Shown here in pieces: positions 10,401-22,999 of a stretch of 64,000 bases of DNA. Each line of letters begins with the position of its first letter. Positions within the stretch are counted from its first letter, which is position 1. The position numbers and the translations under genes were made by a program. The notes under the pieces were generated by a model, which was not told the DNA's origin, ran no database searches, and saw only the letters and a program-made list of their open reading frames with translations. This stretch comes from Arachis hypogaea (lineage: Eukaryota; Streptophyta; Magnoliopsida; Fabales; Fabaceae): positions 67,126,841 through 67,190,840 of the forward strand of contig NC_092048.1 in assembly GCF_003086295.3 (NCBI RefSeq), read 5' to 3'.

Positions 10401-10424
10401 GGCCACGCTTTTAAAAGCGTGGCC
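10401..10424. repeat. Perfect 24-bp palindrome in U3 (right LTR)
   Basis: GGCCACGCTTTT is followed at once by its exact reverse complement. The left LTR copy has one extra A at the centre. Confidence 0.9.
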
Positions 10425-10660
10425 TAAGGCTCCAAAGTGTGTTCCAACTTCAAAGTGTGCCCCAAAGCTCTTTTTTTCTCCTTTTTAGCTTATTTTGTGC
10501 TTCTTTGCTTCTTTTTCTTCTTATTTCCTACAAAGTTTATCAAATCAAAAGATCAAAGAAATATACTATTTAAGCACCAAAGAATGCAATATTTAAGCAC
10601 TAATTATCAATTTCTTGCATGAAAAAGCATAGAAAAACATGACATGGTGACATGTCATCA

Positions 10661-10665
10661 CTCAT
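10661..10665. other. Target site duplication, right copy (CTCAT)
   Basis: Exact repeat of 3661-3665; the satellite monomer resumes as CTCATCTTCAGCGG. Confidence 0.93.
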
Positions 10666-11322
10666 CTTCAGCGGACTCCTCCATTTTTTTTCCGGTTTTT
10701 CCATTTTTTTACTACGTTGTGCTGACCCTCGTTCATTAAATGACGCTATCCCGAGGAGGACACCTAAAGCCGAGCCGTAATGGCCTCATCTTCGGCAGGC
10801 TCTTCCGGTTTTTTTTCTGATTTTTTTTTAAGTTGTGCTGACCCGCGTTCTTTAAATGACGCTATCCCGAGGGGATACCTAAAGGAGAGCCGTAATTGCC
10901 TCATCTTCAGCAGGCTCCTCTTTTTTTTTCCGATTTTTTCCGTTTTTTTTACATTTTGATGACCCTCGTTCTTTAAATGATGCTATCCCGAGGAGAACAC
11001 CTAAAGGCGATCCGTAATGGCCTCATCTTCGGCAGGCTCCTCCGGTTTTATTTTTTTGGTTTTTTTTTCCTTTTTTTTTTAACGTTGTGCAGACCCTCGT
11101 TCTTTAAATGACGCTATCCCGAGGAGGACACCTAAAGGCGAGCCGTAATGGTCTCATCTTCGACAGGTTCCTCCATTTTTTTTTTCGGGGGTTTTTTTTT
11201 AACGTTGTGCTGACCCACGTTCTTTAAATGACGCTATCCTGAGGAAAACACCTAAAGGCGAGCAGTAATCGCCTCATTTTCAGCAAGGTCCTCCATTTTT
11301 TTCCGATTTTTTCATTTTTTTT

Positions 11323-11350
11323 ATACGTTATGCTGACCCGCAGGCTCCTA
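11323..11350 (+). repeat. Internally deleted satellite monomer
   Basis: TATACGTTATGCTGACCC passes directly into GCAGGCTCCTATAT, skipping about 90 bp that in other copies (for example 13165-13255) holds the TCTTTAAATGACGATATC half and the following conserved words. The deletion removes most of one monomer between two higher-order landmarks. Confidence 0.75.
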
Positions 11351-13253
11351 TATTTTTTTCCGGTTTTTTCTGTTTTTTTTTACGTTGTGCTAACCCTCGT
11401 TCTTTAAATGATTCTATCCCGAGGAGGACACCTAAAGGCGAGCCGTAATGGCCTCATCTTCGGCAGGCTCCTCCCGGTTTTTTTTTTTATGTTGTGCTGA
11501 CACTCGTTCTTTAAATGACGCTATCCCGAGGAGGACACCTAAAGGCGAGCCGTAATGGCCTCATCTTCGGCAGGCTCCTCCGATTTTTTTCAGTTTTTTT
11601 CCTACGTTGTGCTTGCTCTCGTTCTTTAAATGATGCTATCCCGAGTAGGACACCTAAAGGCGAGCCGTAATGGCCTCATCTTCAGCAGGTTTCTCTGGTT
11701 TTAATTTTTCGGTTTTTTTTTTTACGTTGTGCTGAACCTCGTTCTTTAAATGACGCTATCCCGAGAAGGACACCTAAATGCGAGCCGTAATGGCCTCATC
11801 TTCGGCAGGCTCCTCCTGTTTTTTTTCCAGTTTTTTTTACGTTGTGCTGACCCTCGTTCATTAAATGACGCTATCCCGAGGAGGACACCAAAAGACGAGC
11901 CGTAATGGCCTCATCTTCGGCAAGCTCTTCAGGTCTTTTTTCTGATTTTTTTTACGTTGTGCTAACCCTCGTTCTTTAAATGACGCTATCCCGAGGGGAT
12001 ACCTAAAGGAGAGCCGTAATGGCCTCATCTTCAGTAGGCTCCTCTTTTTTTTTCTGATTTTTTCCATTTTTTTACGTTGTGCTGACCCTCGTTCTTTAAA
12101 TGATACTATCCCGAGGAGGACACCTAAAGGTGAGCCGTAATGGCCTCATCTTCGGCAGGCTCCTCCGGTTATTTGTTTGGTTTTTTTCCTACGTTGTGCT
12201 TGCCCTCGTTCTTTAAATGACGCTATCCCGAGGAGGACACCTAAAGGCGAGCCGTAATGTCCTCATCTTTGGCAGGTTCCTCCGGTTTTATTTTTTCGAT
12301 TTTTTTCGGTTTTTTTTTTACGTTGTGCTGAACCTTGTTCTTTAAAAGACGCTATCCCGAGGAGGATACCTAAATGCGAGCCGTAATGGCCTCATCTTCA
12401 GCAGGCTCTTCCGATTTTTTTTTCCAGTTTTTTTTTACGTTGTGCTGACCCTCGTTCTTTAAATGACGCTATCCCGAGGAGGACACCTAAAGGCGAGCCG
12501 TAATGTCCTCATCTTTAGCAGGTTCCTCCTGTTTTATTTTTTCGGTTTTTTTTTACGTTGTGCTGAACCTCGTTCTTTAAATGACGCTATCTCGAGGAGG
12601 ACTCCTAAATGCGAGCCGTAATGGCCTCATCTTCGGCAGGCTCATCCGGTTTTTTTTCGGTTTTTTTTCCGGTTTTTTTTTACGTTGTTCTCACCCTCGT
12701 TCTTTAAATGACGCTATCCCGAGGAGGACACCTAAAGGCGAGCCGTAATTGCCTCATCTTCAGCGGGCTCCGCCATTTTTTTTCCGGTTTTTCCATTTTT
12801 TTACTACGTTGTGCTGACCCTCGTTCATTAAATGACGCTATCCCGAGGAGGACACCTAAAGGCGACCCGAAATGGCCTCATCTTCGGCAGGCTCTTCCGT
12901 TTTTTTTTTCTGATTCTTTTTTTACGTTGTGATGACCCTCGTTCTTTAAATGATGCTATCCGAGGAGAACACCTAAAGGCGAGCCGTAATGGTCTCATCT
13001 TCGACAGGCTCCTCCATTTTTTTTTCGGGGATTTTTTTTTTCACGTTGTGCTGACCCACGTTCTTTAAATGACGCTATCCTGAGGAGGACACCTAAAGGC
13101 GAGTCGTAATCGCCTCATTTTCAGCAGGGTCCTCCATTTTTTTCTAATTTTTTCATTTTTTTTATACGTTATGCTGACCCTCGTTCTTTAAATGACGATA
13201 TCCCGAGGAGGATACCTAAAGGCGAGCCGTAATGGCCTCATCTTCAGCAGGCT
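11344..13253 (+). repeat. Higher-order repeat unit of the satellite (~1.91 kb)
   Basis: One period between successive CTCCTATAT variants, about 16 monomers. The interval 16371-18279 has the same length and much the same order of variants, so it is taken as a second unit of the same kind. Confidence 0.7.
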
Positions 13254-14760
13254 CCTATATTTTTTTTCCGTTTTTTCCGTTTTTTTTACGTTGTGCTAAC
13301 CCTCGTTCTTTAAATGATTATATCCCGAGGAGGACACCTAAAGGCGAGCCGTAATGGCCTCATCTTCGGCAGGCACCTCCCGGTTTTTTTTTTTTACGTT
13401 GTGCTGACACTCGTTCTTTAAATGACGCTATCCCGAGGAGGACACCTAAAGGCGAGCCGTAATGGCCTCATCTTCGGCAGGCTCCTCCGATTTTTTTTTC
13501 GGTTTTTTTTCCTACGTTGTGCTTGCCCTGGTTCTTTAAATGACGCTATCCCGAGTAGGACATCTAAAGGCGAGCCGTAATGGCCTCATCTTCGGCAGGT
13601 TTCTCCGGTTTTATTTTTTCGGTTTTTTTTTTACGTTGTGCTGAACCTCGTTCTTTAAATGACGCTATCCCGAGGAGGACACCTAAATGAGAGCCCTAAT
13701 GGCCTCATCTTCGGCAGGCTCTTCCGGTTTTTTTTCCAATTTTTTTTTTACGTTGTGCTGACCCTCGTTCATTAAATGACGCTATCCCGAGGAGGACACC
13801 TAAAGACGAGCCGTAATGGCCTAATCTTCGGCAGGCTCCTCCGATTTTTTGTTCGATTTTTTTCCTACGTTGTACTTGCCCTTGTTCTTTAAATGACGCT
13901 ATCCCGAGGAGGACACCTAAAGGCGAGCTGTAATGTCCTCATCTTTGGCAGGTTACTCCAGTTTCATTTTTTCGGTTTTTTTTTTACGTTGTGCTGAACC
14001 TCGTTCTTTAAATGACGCTATCCCGAGGAGGACACCTAAATGAGAGCCCTAATGGCCTCATCTTCGGTAGGCTCTTCCGGTTTTTTTTCAAGTTTTTTTT
14101 TTTACGTTGTGCTGACCCTCGTTCATTAAATGGCGCTATCCCGAGGAGGACACCTAAAGACGAGCCGTAATGGCCTAATCTTCGGCAGGCTCTTCCGGTT
14201 TTTTTTTCTGATTTTTTTTTACGTTGTACTGACCCTCATTCTTTAAATGACGCTATCCCGAGGGATACCTAAAGGAGAGCCGTAATGGCCTCATCTTCAG
14301 CAGGCTCCTCTTTTTTTTCCGATTTTTTCCATTTTTTTACGTTGTGCTGACCCTCGTTCTTTAAATGATGCTATCCCGAGGAGGACACTTAAAGGCGAGC
14401 CGTAATGGCCTCATCTTCGGCAGGCTCCTCCGATTTTTTGTTCGATATTTTTCCTACGTTGTGCTTGCCCTCGTTCTTTAAAATGACGCTATCCCGAGGT
14501 GGACACCTAAAGGCGAGCCGTAATGTCCTCATCTTTGGCAGGTTCCTCCGGTTTTATTTTTTCGATTTTTTCGATTTTTTTTTTTACGTTGTGCTGAACC
14601 TTGTTCTTTAAATGACGCTATCCCGAGGAGGACACCTAAATGCGAGCCGTAATGGCCTCATCTTTTTAGCAGGCTCTTCCGATTTTTTTTCCAGTTTTTT
14701 TTTTTACGTTGTGCTGACCCTCGTTTTTAAAATGACGCTATCCCGAGGAGGACACCTAAA

Positions 14761-15488
14761 GGCGAGCCGTAATGTCCTCATCTTTAGCAGGTTCCTCCGG
14801 TTTTATTTTTTCGGTTTTTTTTTACGTTGTGTTGAACCTCGTTCTTTAAATGATGCTATCTCGAGGAGGACTCCTAAATGCGAGCCGTAATGGCCTCATC
14901 TTCGGCAGGCTCATCCGGTTTTTTTCGGTTTTTTTTCCGGTTTTTTTTTACGTTGTTCTGACCCTCGTTCTTTAAATGATGCTATCCCGAGGAGGACACC
15001 TAAAGGCGAGCCGTAATTGCCTCATCTTCAGCGGGCTCCGCCATTTTTTTTCCGGTTTTTCCATTTTTTTACTACGTTGTGCTGACCCTCGTTCATTAAA
15101 TGACGCTATCCCGAGGAGGACACCTAAAGGCGAGCCGTAATGGCCTCATCTTCGGCAGGCTCTTCCGGTTTTTTTTTTCTGATTCTTTTTTTACGTTGTG
15201 CTGACCCTCGTTCTTTAAAAGACGCTATCCCGAGGGGATACCTAAAGGAGAGCCGTAATGGGCTCATCTTCAGCAGGCTCCTCTTTTTTTTCTGATTTTT
15301 TCCGTTTTTTTTTTACGTTGTGATGACCCTCGTTCTTTAAATGATGCTATCCCGAGGAGAACACCTAAAGGCGAGCCGTAATGGTCTCATCTTCGACAGG
15401 CTCCTCCATTTTTTTTCGGGGTTTTTTTTTTTCACGTTGTGCTGACCCACGTTCTTTAAATGACGCTATCCCGAGGAGGACACCTAAA
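14761..15488 (+). repeat. 728-bp tandem duplication, first copy (6 monomers)
   Basis: Six monomers starting at GGCGAGCCGTAATGTCCTC. The next six monomers (15489-16216) repeat them nearly base for base, including rare variants: CTCGAGGAGGACTCC, TTGTTCTGACC, TCCGCCATTTT and GAGGGGATACC. This is clearly more recent than the surrounding higher-order copies. Confidence 0.85.
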
Positions 15489-16216
15489 GGCGAGCCGTAA
15501 TGTCCTCATCTTTAGCAGGTTCCTCCGGTTTTATTTTTTCGGTTTTTTTTTACGTTGTGCTGAACCTCGTTCTTTAAATGATGCTATCTCGAGGAGGACT
15601 CCTAAATGCGAGCCGTAATGGCCTCATCTTCGGCAGGCTCATCCGGTTTTTTTCGGTTTTTTTTTCGGTTTTTTTTTACGTTGTTCTGACCCTCGTTCTT
15701 TAAATGATGCTATCCCGAGGAGGACACCTAAAGGCGAGCCGTAATTGCTTCATCTTCAGCGGGCTCCGCCATTTTTTTTCCGGTTTTTCCATTTTTTTAC
15801 TACGTTGTGCTGACCCTCGTTCATTAAATGACGCTATCCCGAGGAGGACACCTAAAGGCGAGCCGTAATGGCCTCATCTTCGGCAGGCTCTTCCGGTTTT
15901 TTTTTTCTGATTCTTTTTTTACGTTGTTCTGACCCTCGTTCTTTAAATGACGCTATCCCGAGGGGATACCTAAAGGAGAGCCGTAATGGCTCATCTTCAG
16001 CAGGCTCCTCTTTTTTTTCTGATTTTTTCCGTTTTTTTTTTACGTTGTGATGACCCTCGTTCTTTAAATGATGCTATCCCGAGGAGAACACCTAAAGGCG
16101 AGCCGTAATGGTCTCATCTTCGACAGGCTCCTCCATTTTTTTTCGGGGTTTTTTTTTTTCACGTTGTGCTGACCCACGTTCTTTAAATGACGCTATCCTG
16201 AGGAGGACACCTAAAG
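15489..16216 (+). repeat. 728-bp tandem duplication, second copy
   Basis: Near-identical to 14761-15488. Small differences include T-tract lengths, GGCTC versus GGGCTC near 15987 and CCTGAGG versus CCCGAGG at the end. Confidence 0.85.
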
Positions 16217-19200
16217 GCGAGCCGTAATCACCTCATTTTCACCAGGGTCCTCCATTTTTTTCCGATTTTTTCATTTTTTTTATACGTTATGCTGACCCTC
16301 GTTCTTTAAATGATGATATCCCGAGGAGGATACCTAAAGGCGAGCCGTAATGGCCTCATCTTCAGTAGGCTCCTATATTTTTTTTTTCGTTTTTTTCCGT
16401 TTTTTTTTACGTTGTGCTAACCCTCGTTCTTTAAATGATTCTATCCCGAGGAGGACACCTAAAGGCGAGCCGTAATGGCCTCATCTTCGGCAGGCTCCTC
16501 CCGGTTTTTTTTTTTTTACGTTGTGCTGACACTCGTTCTTTAAATGACGCTAACCCGAGGAGGACACCTAAAGGCGAGCCGTAATGGCCTCATCTTCGGC
16601 AGGCTCCTCCGTTTTTTTTTTCGGTTTTTTTTCCTACGTTGTGCTTGCCCTCGTTCTTTAAATGACGCTATCCCAAGTAGGACATCTAAAAGCGAGCCGT
16701 AATGGCCTCATCTTCGGCAGGTTTCTCCGGTTTTATTTTTTTGGTTTTTTTTTTACGTTGTGCTGAACCTCGTTCTTTAAATGACGCTATCCCGAGGAGG
16801 ACACCTAAATGAGAGCCCTAATGGCCTCATCTTCGGCAGGCTCTTCCGGTTTTTTTTCCAGTTTTTTTTTACGTTGTGCTGACCCTCGTTCATTAAATGA
16901 CGCTATCCCGAGTAGGACACCTAAAGACGAGCCGTAATGGCCTCATCTTCGGCAGGCTCTTCCGGTTTTTTTTCGGATTTTTTTTTTACGTTGTGCTGAC
17001 CTTCGTTCTTTAAATGACGCTATCCTGAGGGGATACCTAAAGGAGAGCCGTAATGGCCACATCTTCAGCAGGCTCCTCTTTTTTTTTCCGATTTTTTCCA
17101 TTTTTTTACGTTTTGCTGACCCTCGTTCTTTAAATGATGCTATCCCGAGGAGGACACCTAAAGGCGAGCCGTAATGGCCTCATCTTCGGCAGGCTCCTCC
17201 GATTTTTTGTTCGATTTTTTTCCTACGTTGTGCTTGCCCTCGTTCTTTAAATGACGCTATCCCGAGGAGGACACCTAAAGGCGAGCTGTAATGTCCTCAT
17301 CTTTGGCAGGTTACTCCGGTTTTATTTTTTCGGTTTTTTTTTACGTTGTGCTGAACCTCGTTCTTTAAATGACGCGATCCCGAGGAGGACACCTAAATGC
17401 GAGCCGTAATGGCCTCATCTTTGGCAGGCTCTTCCGGTTTTTTTTCCAGTTTTTTTTTTACGTTGTGCTGACCTTCGTTCTTTAAATGACGCTATCCCGA
17501 GGAGGACACCTAAAGGCGAGCCGTAATGGCCTCATCTTCGGCAGGCTCATCTGGTTTTTTTTCGTTTTTTTTTTCGATTTTTTTACGTTGTTCTGACCCT
17601 CGTTTTTTAAATGACGCTATCCCGAGGAGGACACCTAAAGGCGAGCCGTAATCGCCTCATCTTCAGCGGGCTCCTCCATTTTTTTCCGGTTTTTCCATTT
17701 TTTTTTACTACGTTGTGCTGACCCTCATTCATTAAATGACGCTATCCCGAGGAGGACACCTAATGCCGAGCCGTAATGTCCTCATCTTCGGCAGGCTCTT
17801 CCGGTTTTTTTTTCTGATTTTTTTTTAAGTTATGCTGACCCTCGTTCTTTAAATGACGCTATCCCGAGGGGATACCTAAAGGAGAGCCGTAATGGCCTCA
17901 TCTTCAGCAGGCTCCTCTTTTTTTTTCCGATTTTTTCCGTTTTTTTTTACGTTGTGATGACCCTCGTTCTTTAAATGATGCTATCCCGAGGAGGACACCT
18001 AAAGGCGAGCCGTAATGGTCTCATCTTCGACAGGTTCCTCCATTTTTATTTTCGGGGTTTTTTTTTAACATTGTGCTGACCCACGTTCTTTAAATGACGC
18101 TATCCTGAGGAGGACACCTAAAGGCGAGCAGTAATAGCCTCATTTTCAGCTGGGTCCTCCATTTTTTTCCGATTTTTTCATTTTTTTTATACGTTATGCT
18201 GACTCTCGTTCTTTAAATGACGATATCTCGAGGAGGATACCTAAAAGCGAGCCGTAATGGCCTCATCTTCAACAGGCTCCTATATTTTTTTTCTGGTTTT
18301 TTCTATTTTTTTTTACATTGTGCTAACCCTCGTTCTTTAAATGATTCTATCCCGAGGAGCACACCTAAAGGCGAGCTGTAATGGCCTCATCTTCGGCAGG
18401 CTCCTCCCGGTTTTTTTTTTACGTTGTGCTGACACTCGTGCTTTAAATGACGCTACCACGAGGAGGACACCTAAAGGCGAGCCGTAATGGCCTCATCTTC
18501 GGCAGGCTCCTCCGATTTTTTTTCGGTTTTTTTCCTACGTTGTGGTTGCTCTCGTTCTTTAAATGATGCTATCCCGAGTAGGACACCTAAAGGCGAGCCG
18601 TAATGGCCTCTTCTTCGGCAGGTTTCTCTGGTTTTAATTTTTCGGTTTTTTTTACGTTGTGCTGAACCTCGTTCTTTAAATGACGCTATCCCGAGAAGGA
18701 CACCTAAATGCGAGCCGTAATGGCCTCACCTTCGGCAGGCTCTTCCTGTTTTTTTTTCCAGTTTTTTTTTATGTTGTGCTGACCATCGTTCATTAAATGA
18801 CGCTATCCCGAGGAGGACACCTAAAGACGAGCCGTAATGGCCTCATCTTCGGCAGGCTCTTCAGGTTTTTTTTCTTTTTTTTTTTACGTTGTGCTGACCC
18901 TCGTTCTTTAAATGACGCTATCCCGAGGGGATACCTAAAGGAGAGCCGTAATGGCCTCATCTTCAGCAGGCTCCTCTTTTTTTTTTTTGATTTTTTCCAT
19001 TTTTTTACGTTGTGCTGACCCTCGTTCTTTAAATGATACTATCCCGAGGAGGACACCTAATGGCGAGCCGTAATGGCCTCATCTTCGGCAGGCTCCTCTG
19101 GTTTTTTGTTCGGTTTTTTTCCTACGTTGTGCTTGCCCTAGTTCTTTAAATGACGCTATCCCGAGGAGGACACCTAAAGGCGAGCCGAATGTCCTCATCT

Positions 19201-22200
19201 TTGGCAGGTTCCTCCGGTTTTATTTTTTGATTTTTTCGGTTTTTTTTTTACGTTGTACTGAACCTTGTTCTTTAAATGACGCTATCCCGAGGAGGACACC
19301 TAAATGCGAGCCGTAATGGCCTCATCTTCAGCAGGCTCTTCTGGTTTTTTTTTCATTTTTTTTTTACGTTGTGCTGACCCTCGTTCTTTAAATGACGATA
19401 TCCCGAGGAGGATACCTAAAGGCGAGCCGTAATGGCCTCATCTTCAGCAGGTTCCTATATTTTTTTCTAGTTTTTTCCGTTTTTTTTTACGTTGTGCTGA
19501 CCCTCGTTCTTTAAATGATTCTATCCCGAGGAGGACACCTAAAGGCGAGCCATAATGGCCTCATCTTCGGCAGGCTCCTCCCGGTTTTTTTTTTACGTTG
19601 TGCTGACACTCGTTCTTTAAATGACGTTATCCCGAGGAGGACACCTAAGGCGAGCCGTAATGGCCTCATCTTCGGCAGGCTCCTCCGATTTTTTTTCGGT
19701 TTTTTTTCCTACGTTGTGCTTGCCCTCGTTCTTTAAATGACGCTATCCCGAGTAGGACACCTAAAGGCGAGCCGTAATGGCCTCATCTTCGGCAGGTTTC
19801 TCTGGTTTTATTTTTTGGTTTTTTTTACGTTGTGCTGACCTCGTTCTTTAAATGACGCTATCCCGAGGAGGACACCTAAATGCGAGCCGTAATGGCCTCA
19901 TCTTCGGCATGCTCTTCCGGTTTTTTTTTTCCAGTTTTTTTTTACGTTGTGCTGACCTACGTTCTTTAAATGACGCTATCCCGAGGAGGACACATAAGGC
20001 GAGCCGTAATGGCCTCATCTTCGGCAGGCTCTTCCATTTTTTTTTCTATTTTTTTTACGTTGTGCTACCCTCGTTCTTTAAATGACGCTATCCCGAGGGG
20101 AACCTAAAGGAGAGCCGTAATGGCCTCATCTTCAGCAGGCTCCTCTTTTTTTTTCCGATTTTTTCCGTTTTTTTATGTTGTGCTGACCTCGTTCTTTAAA
20201 TGATGTTATCCCGAGGAGGACACCTAAAAGCGAGCCGTAATGGCCTCATCTTCGGCAGGCTCCTCCAGTTTTTTGTTCGGTTTTTTTCCTACGTTGTGCT
20301 TGCCTCGTTCTTTAAATGACGCTATCCGAGGAGGACACCTAACGGTGAGCCGTAATGTCCTTATCTTTAGCAGGTTCCTCCGGTTTTTTTTTCAGTTTTT
20401 TTTTACGTTGTGCTGAACCTCGTTCTTTAAATGACGCTATCCCGAGGAGGACACCAAATGCGAGCCGTAATGGCCTCATCTTCAGCAGGCTCTTCCGGTT
20501 TTTTTTCCATTTTTTTTTACGTTGTGCTGACCCTCGTTCTTTAAATGACGCTATCCCGAGGAGGACACCTAAAGGCGAGCCGTAATGGCCACATCTTCGG
20601 CAGGCTCATCCGGTTTTTTCAGTTTTTTCGGTTTTTTTTTTACGTTGTTCTGACCCTCGTTCTTTAAATGACGCTATCCCGAGGAGGACACCTAAAGGCG
20701 AGCCGTAATGGCCTCATCTTCGGCAGGCTCCTCCGATTTTTTTTCGGTTTTTTTTCCTACGTTGTGCTCGCCATCGTTCTTTAAATGACGCTATCCCGAG
20801 TAGGACACCTAAAGGCGAGCCGTAATGGCCTCATCTTCGGCAGGTTTCTTTGGTTTTATTTTTTCGATTTTTTTTTACGTTGTGCTGAACCTCGTTCTTT
20901 AAATGACGCTATCCCGAGGAGGACACCTAAATGCGAGCCGTAATGGCCTCATCTTCGGCATGCTCTTCCGGTTTTTTTTTCCAGTTTTTTTTACGTTGTG
21001 CTGACCCACGTTCTTTAAATGATACTATCCCGAGGAGGACACCTAAGGACGAGCCGTAATGGCCTCATCTTCGGCAGGCTCTTTCGATTTTTTCTGATTT
21101 TTTTTACGTTTGCTGACCCTCGTTCTTTAAATGACGCTATCCCGAGGAGGACACCTAAAGGAGAGCCGTAATGGCCTCATCTTCAGCAGGCTCCTTTTTT
21201 TTTCCCGATTTTTTTTTTTTATGTTGTGCTGACACTCGTTCTTTAAATGACGTTATCCCGAGGAGGACACCTAAAGCGAGCCGTAATGGCCTCATCTTCG
21301 GCAGGCTCCTCCAGTTTTTTTCGGTTTTTTTTACGTTGTGCTGCCCTCGTTCTTTAAATGACGCTATCACGAGGAGGACACCTAAAGGCGAGCCGTAATG
21401 GCCTTATCTTTGGCAGGCCCCTTGTTTTTTTTTCGGTTTTTTTTTACGTTGTGCTGAACCTCGTTCTTTAAATGACGCTATCCCGAGGAGGACACCTAAA
21501 TGCCAGCCGTAATGGCCTCATCTTCGGCAGGCTCTTCCGGTTTTTTTTTCCAGTTTTTTTTTACGTTGTGCTGACCCTCGTTCTTTAAATGACGCTATCC
21601 CGAGGAGGACACCTAAAGCAAGCCGTAATGGCCCATCTTCGGCAGGCCTTCGGTTTTTTTCGATTTTTTCGGTTTTTTTTTACGTTGTTCTAACCCTCGT
21701 TCTTTAAATGACGCTATCCCGAGGAGGACACCTAAAGGCGAGCCGTAATCGCCTCATCTTCAGCGGGCTCCTCCATTTTTTTTCCGGTTTTTCCATTTTT
21801 TTTACTACGTTGTGCTGACCCTCGTTCATTAAATGACGCTATCCCGAGGAGGACACCTAAAGGCGAGCCGTAATGGCCTCATCTTCGGCAGGCTCTTCCG
21901 GTTTTTTTTCTGATTTTTTTTACGTTGTGCTGACCCTCGTTCTTTAAATGACGCTATCCCGAGGGGATACCTAAAGGAGAGCCGTAATGGCCTCATCTTC
22001 AGCAGGCTCCTCTTTTTTTTTCCGATTTTTTCCGTTTTTTTTACGTTGTGATGACCCTCGTTCTTTAAATGATGCTATTCCGAGGAGGACACCTAAAGGC
22101 GAGCCGTAATGGCCTCATCTTCTGCAGGCTCCTCCGGTTTTATTTTTTTTTTTTTTCTTTTTTTTTTACGTTGTGCTGACCCTCGTTCTTTAAATGACGC

Positions 22201-22999
22201 TATCCCGAGGAGGACACCTAAAGGCGAGCCGTAATGGCCTCATCTTCGGCAGGCTCCTCCATTTTTTTTCGGGGTTTTTTTTTTTACGTTGGCTGACCCT
22301 CGTTCTTTAAATGACGCTATCCCGAGGAGGACACCTAAATGAGAGCCCTAATGGCCTCATCTTTGGCAGGCTCTTCCGGTTTTTTTTCCTGTTTTTTTTT
22401 TTACGTTGTGCTGTCCCTCGTTCATTAAATGACGCTATCCCGAGGAGGACACCAAAGACGAGCCGTAATGGCCTCATCTTCGGCAGCTCTTCCGATTTTT
22501 TTCTGATTTTTTTTTACGTTGTGCTGACCCTCGTTCTTTAAATGACGCTATCCCGAGGGGATACCTAAAGGAGAGCCGTAATGGCCTCATCTTCAGCAGG
22601 CTCCTCTTTTTTTTTTCGATTTTTTCCATTTTTTTACGTTGTGCTGACCCTCGTTCTTTAAATGATGCTATCCCGAGGAGGAACCTAAAGGCGAGCCGTA
22701 ATGGCTCATCTTCGGCAGGCTCCTCCGATTTTTTTTCGATTTTTTTCCTACGTTGTGCTTGCCCTCGTTCTTTAAATGACGCTATCCCGAGGAGGACACC
22801 TAAAGGCGAGCTGTAATGCCTCATCTTGGCAGGTTCTCCGGTTTTATTTTTTCGGTTTTTTTTTACGTTGTGCTGACCTCGTTCTTTAAATGACGCTATC
22901 CCGAGGAGGACACCTAAATGCGAGCCGTAATGGCCTCATCTTTGGCAGGCTCTTCCGGTTTTTTTTTCAGTTTTTTTTTACGTTGTGCTGACCCTCGTT

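Larger units (their letters stand above)
3666..10660 (-). mobile_element. Complete non-autonomous LTR retrotransposon (probably Ty3/gypsy-like)
   Basis: A 6,995-bp element inserted in the satellite. It has two direct LTRs (3666-5825 and 8503-10660) beginning TGATGG and ending TGTCATCA, CTCAT target duplications on both sides, and a tRNA-Asp-type primer site beside the right LTR. These place its transcription on the minus strand, with the right LTR as the 5' LTR. The 2.68-kb interior holds one 362-aa ORF and otherwise non-coding DNA. No reverse transcriptase, RNase H, integrase or protease motif is visible in the interior frames given, so it must have used enzymes from a related element. Reading the LTRs side by side I count roughly 45 substitutions over 2.16 kb, about 2%. 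At plant rates of 0.7-1.3e-8 per site per year this suggests about 0.8-1.5 million years. Large LTRs, the tRNA-Asp primer site and a Gag-like ORF fit Athila/Tat-type or similar Ty3/gypsy derivatives; a search against legume elements would decide the family. Confidence 0.93.
8503..10660 (-). repeat. 5' LTR (right copy)
   Basis: A 2,158-bp LTR matching 3666-5825 throughout. Differences are mainly C/T and G/A transitions, several at CpG or its derivatives inside ACGTTTGAG words, as expected if the element was methylated after insertion. It carries the promoter that would drive the 362-aa ORF. Confidence 0.93.
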
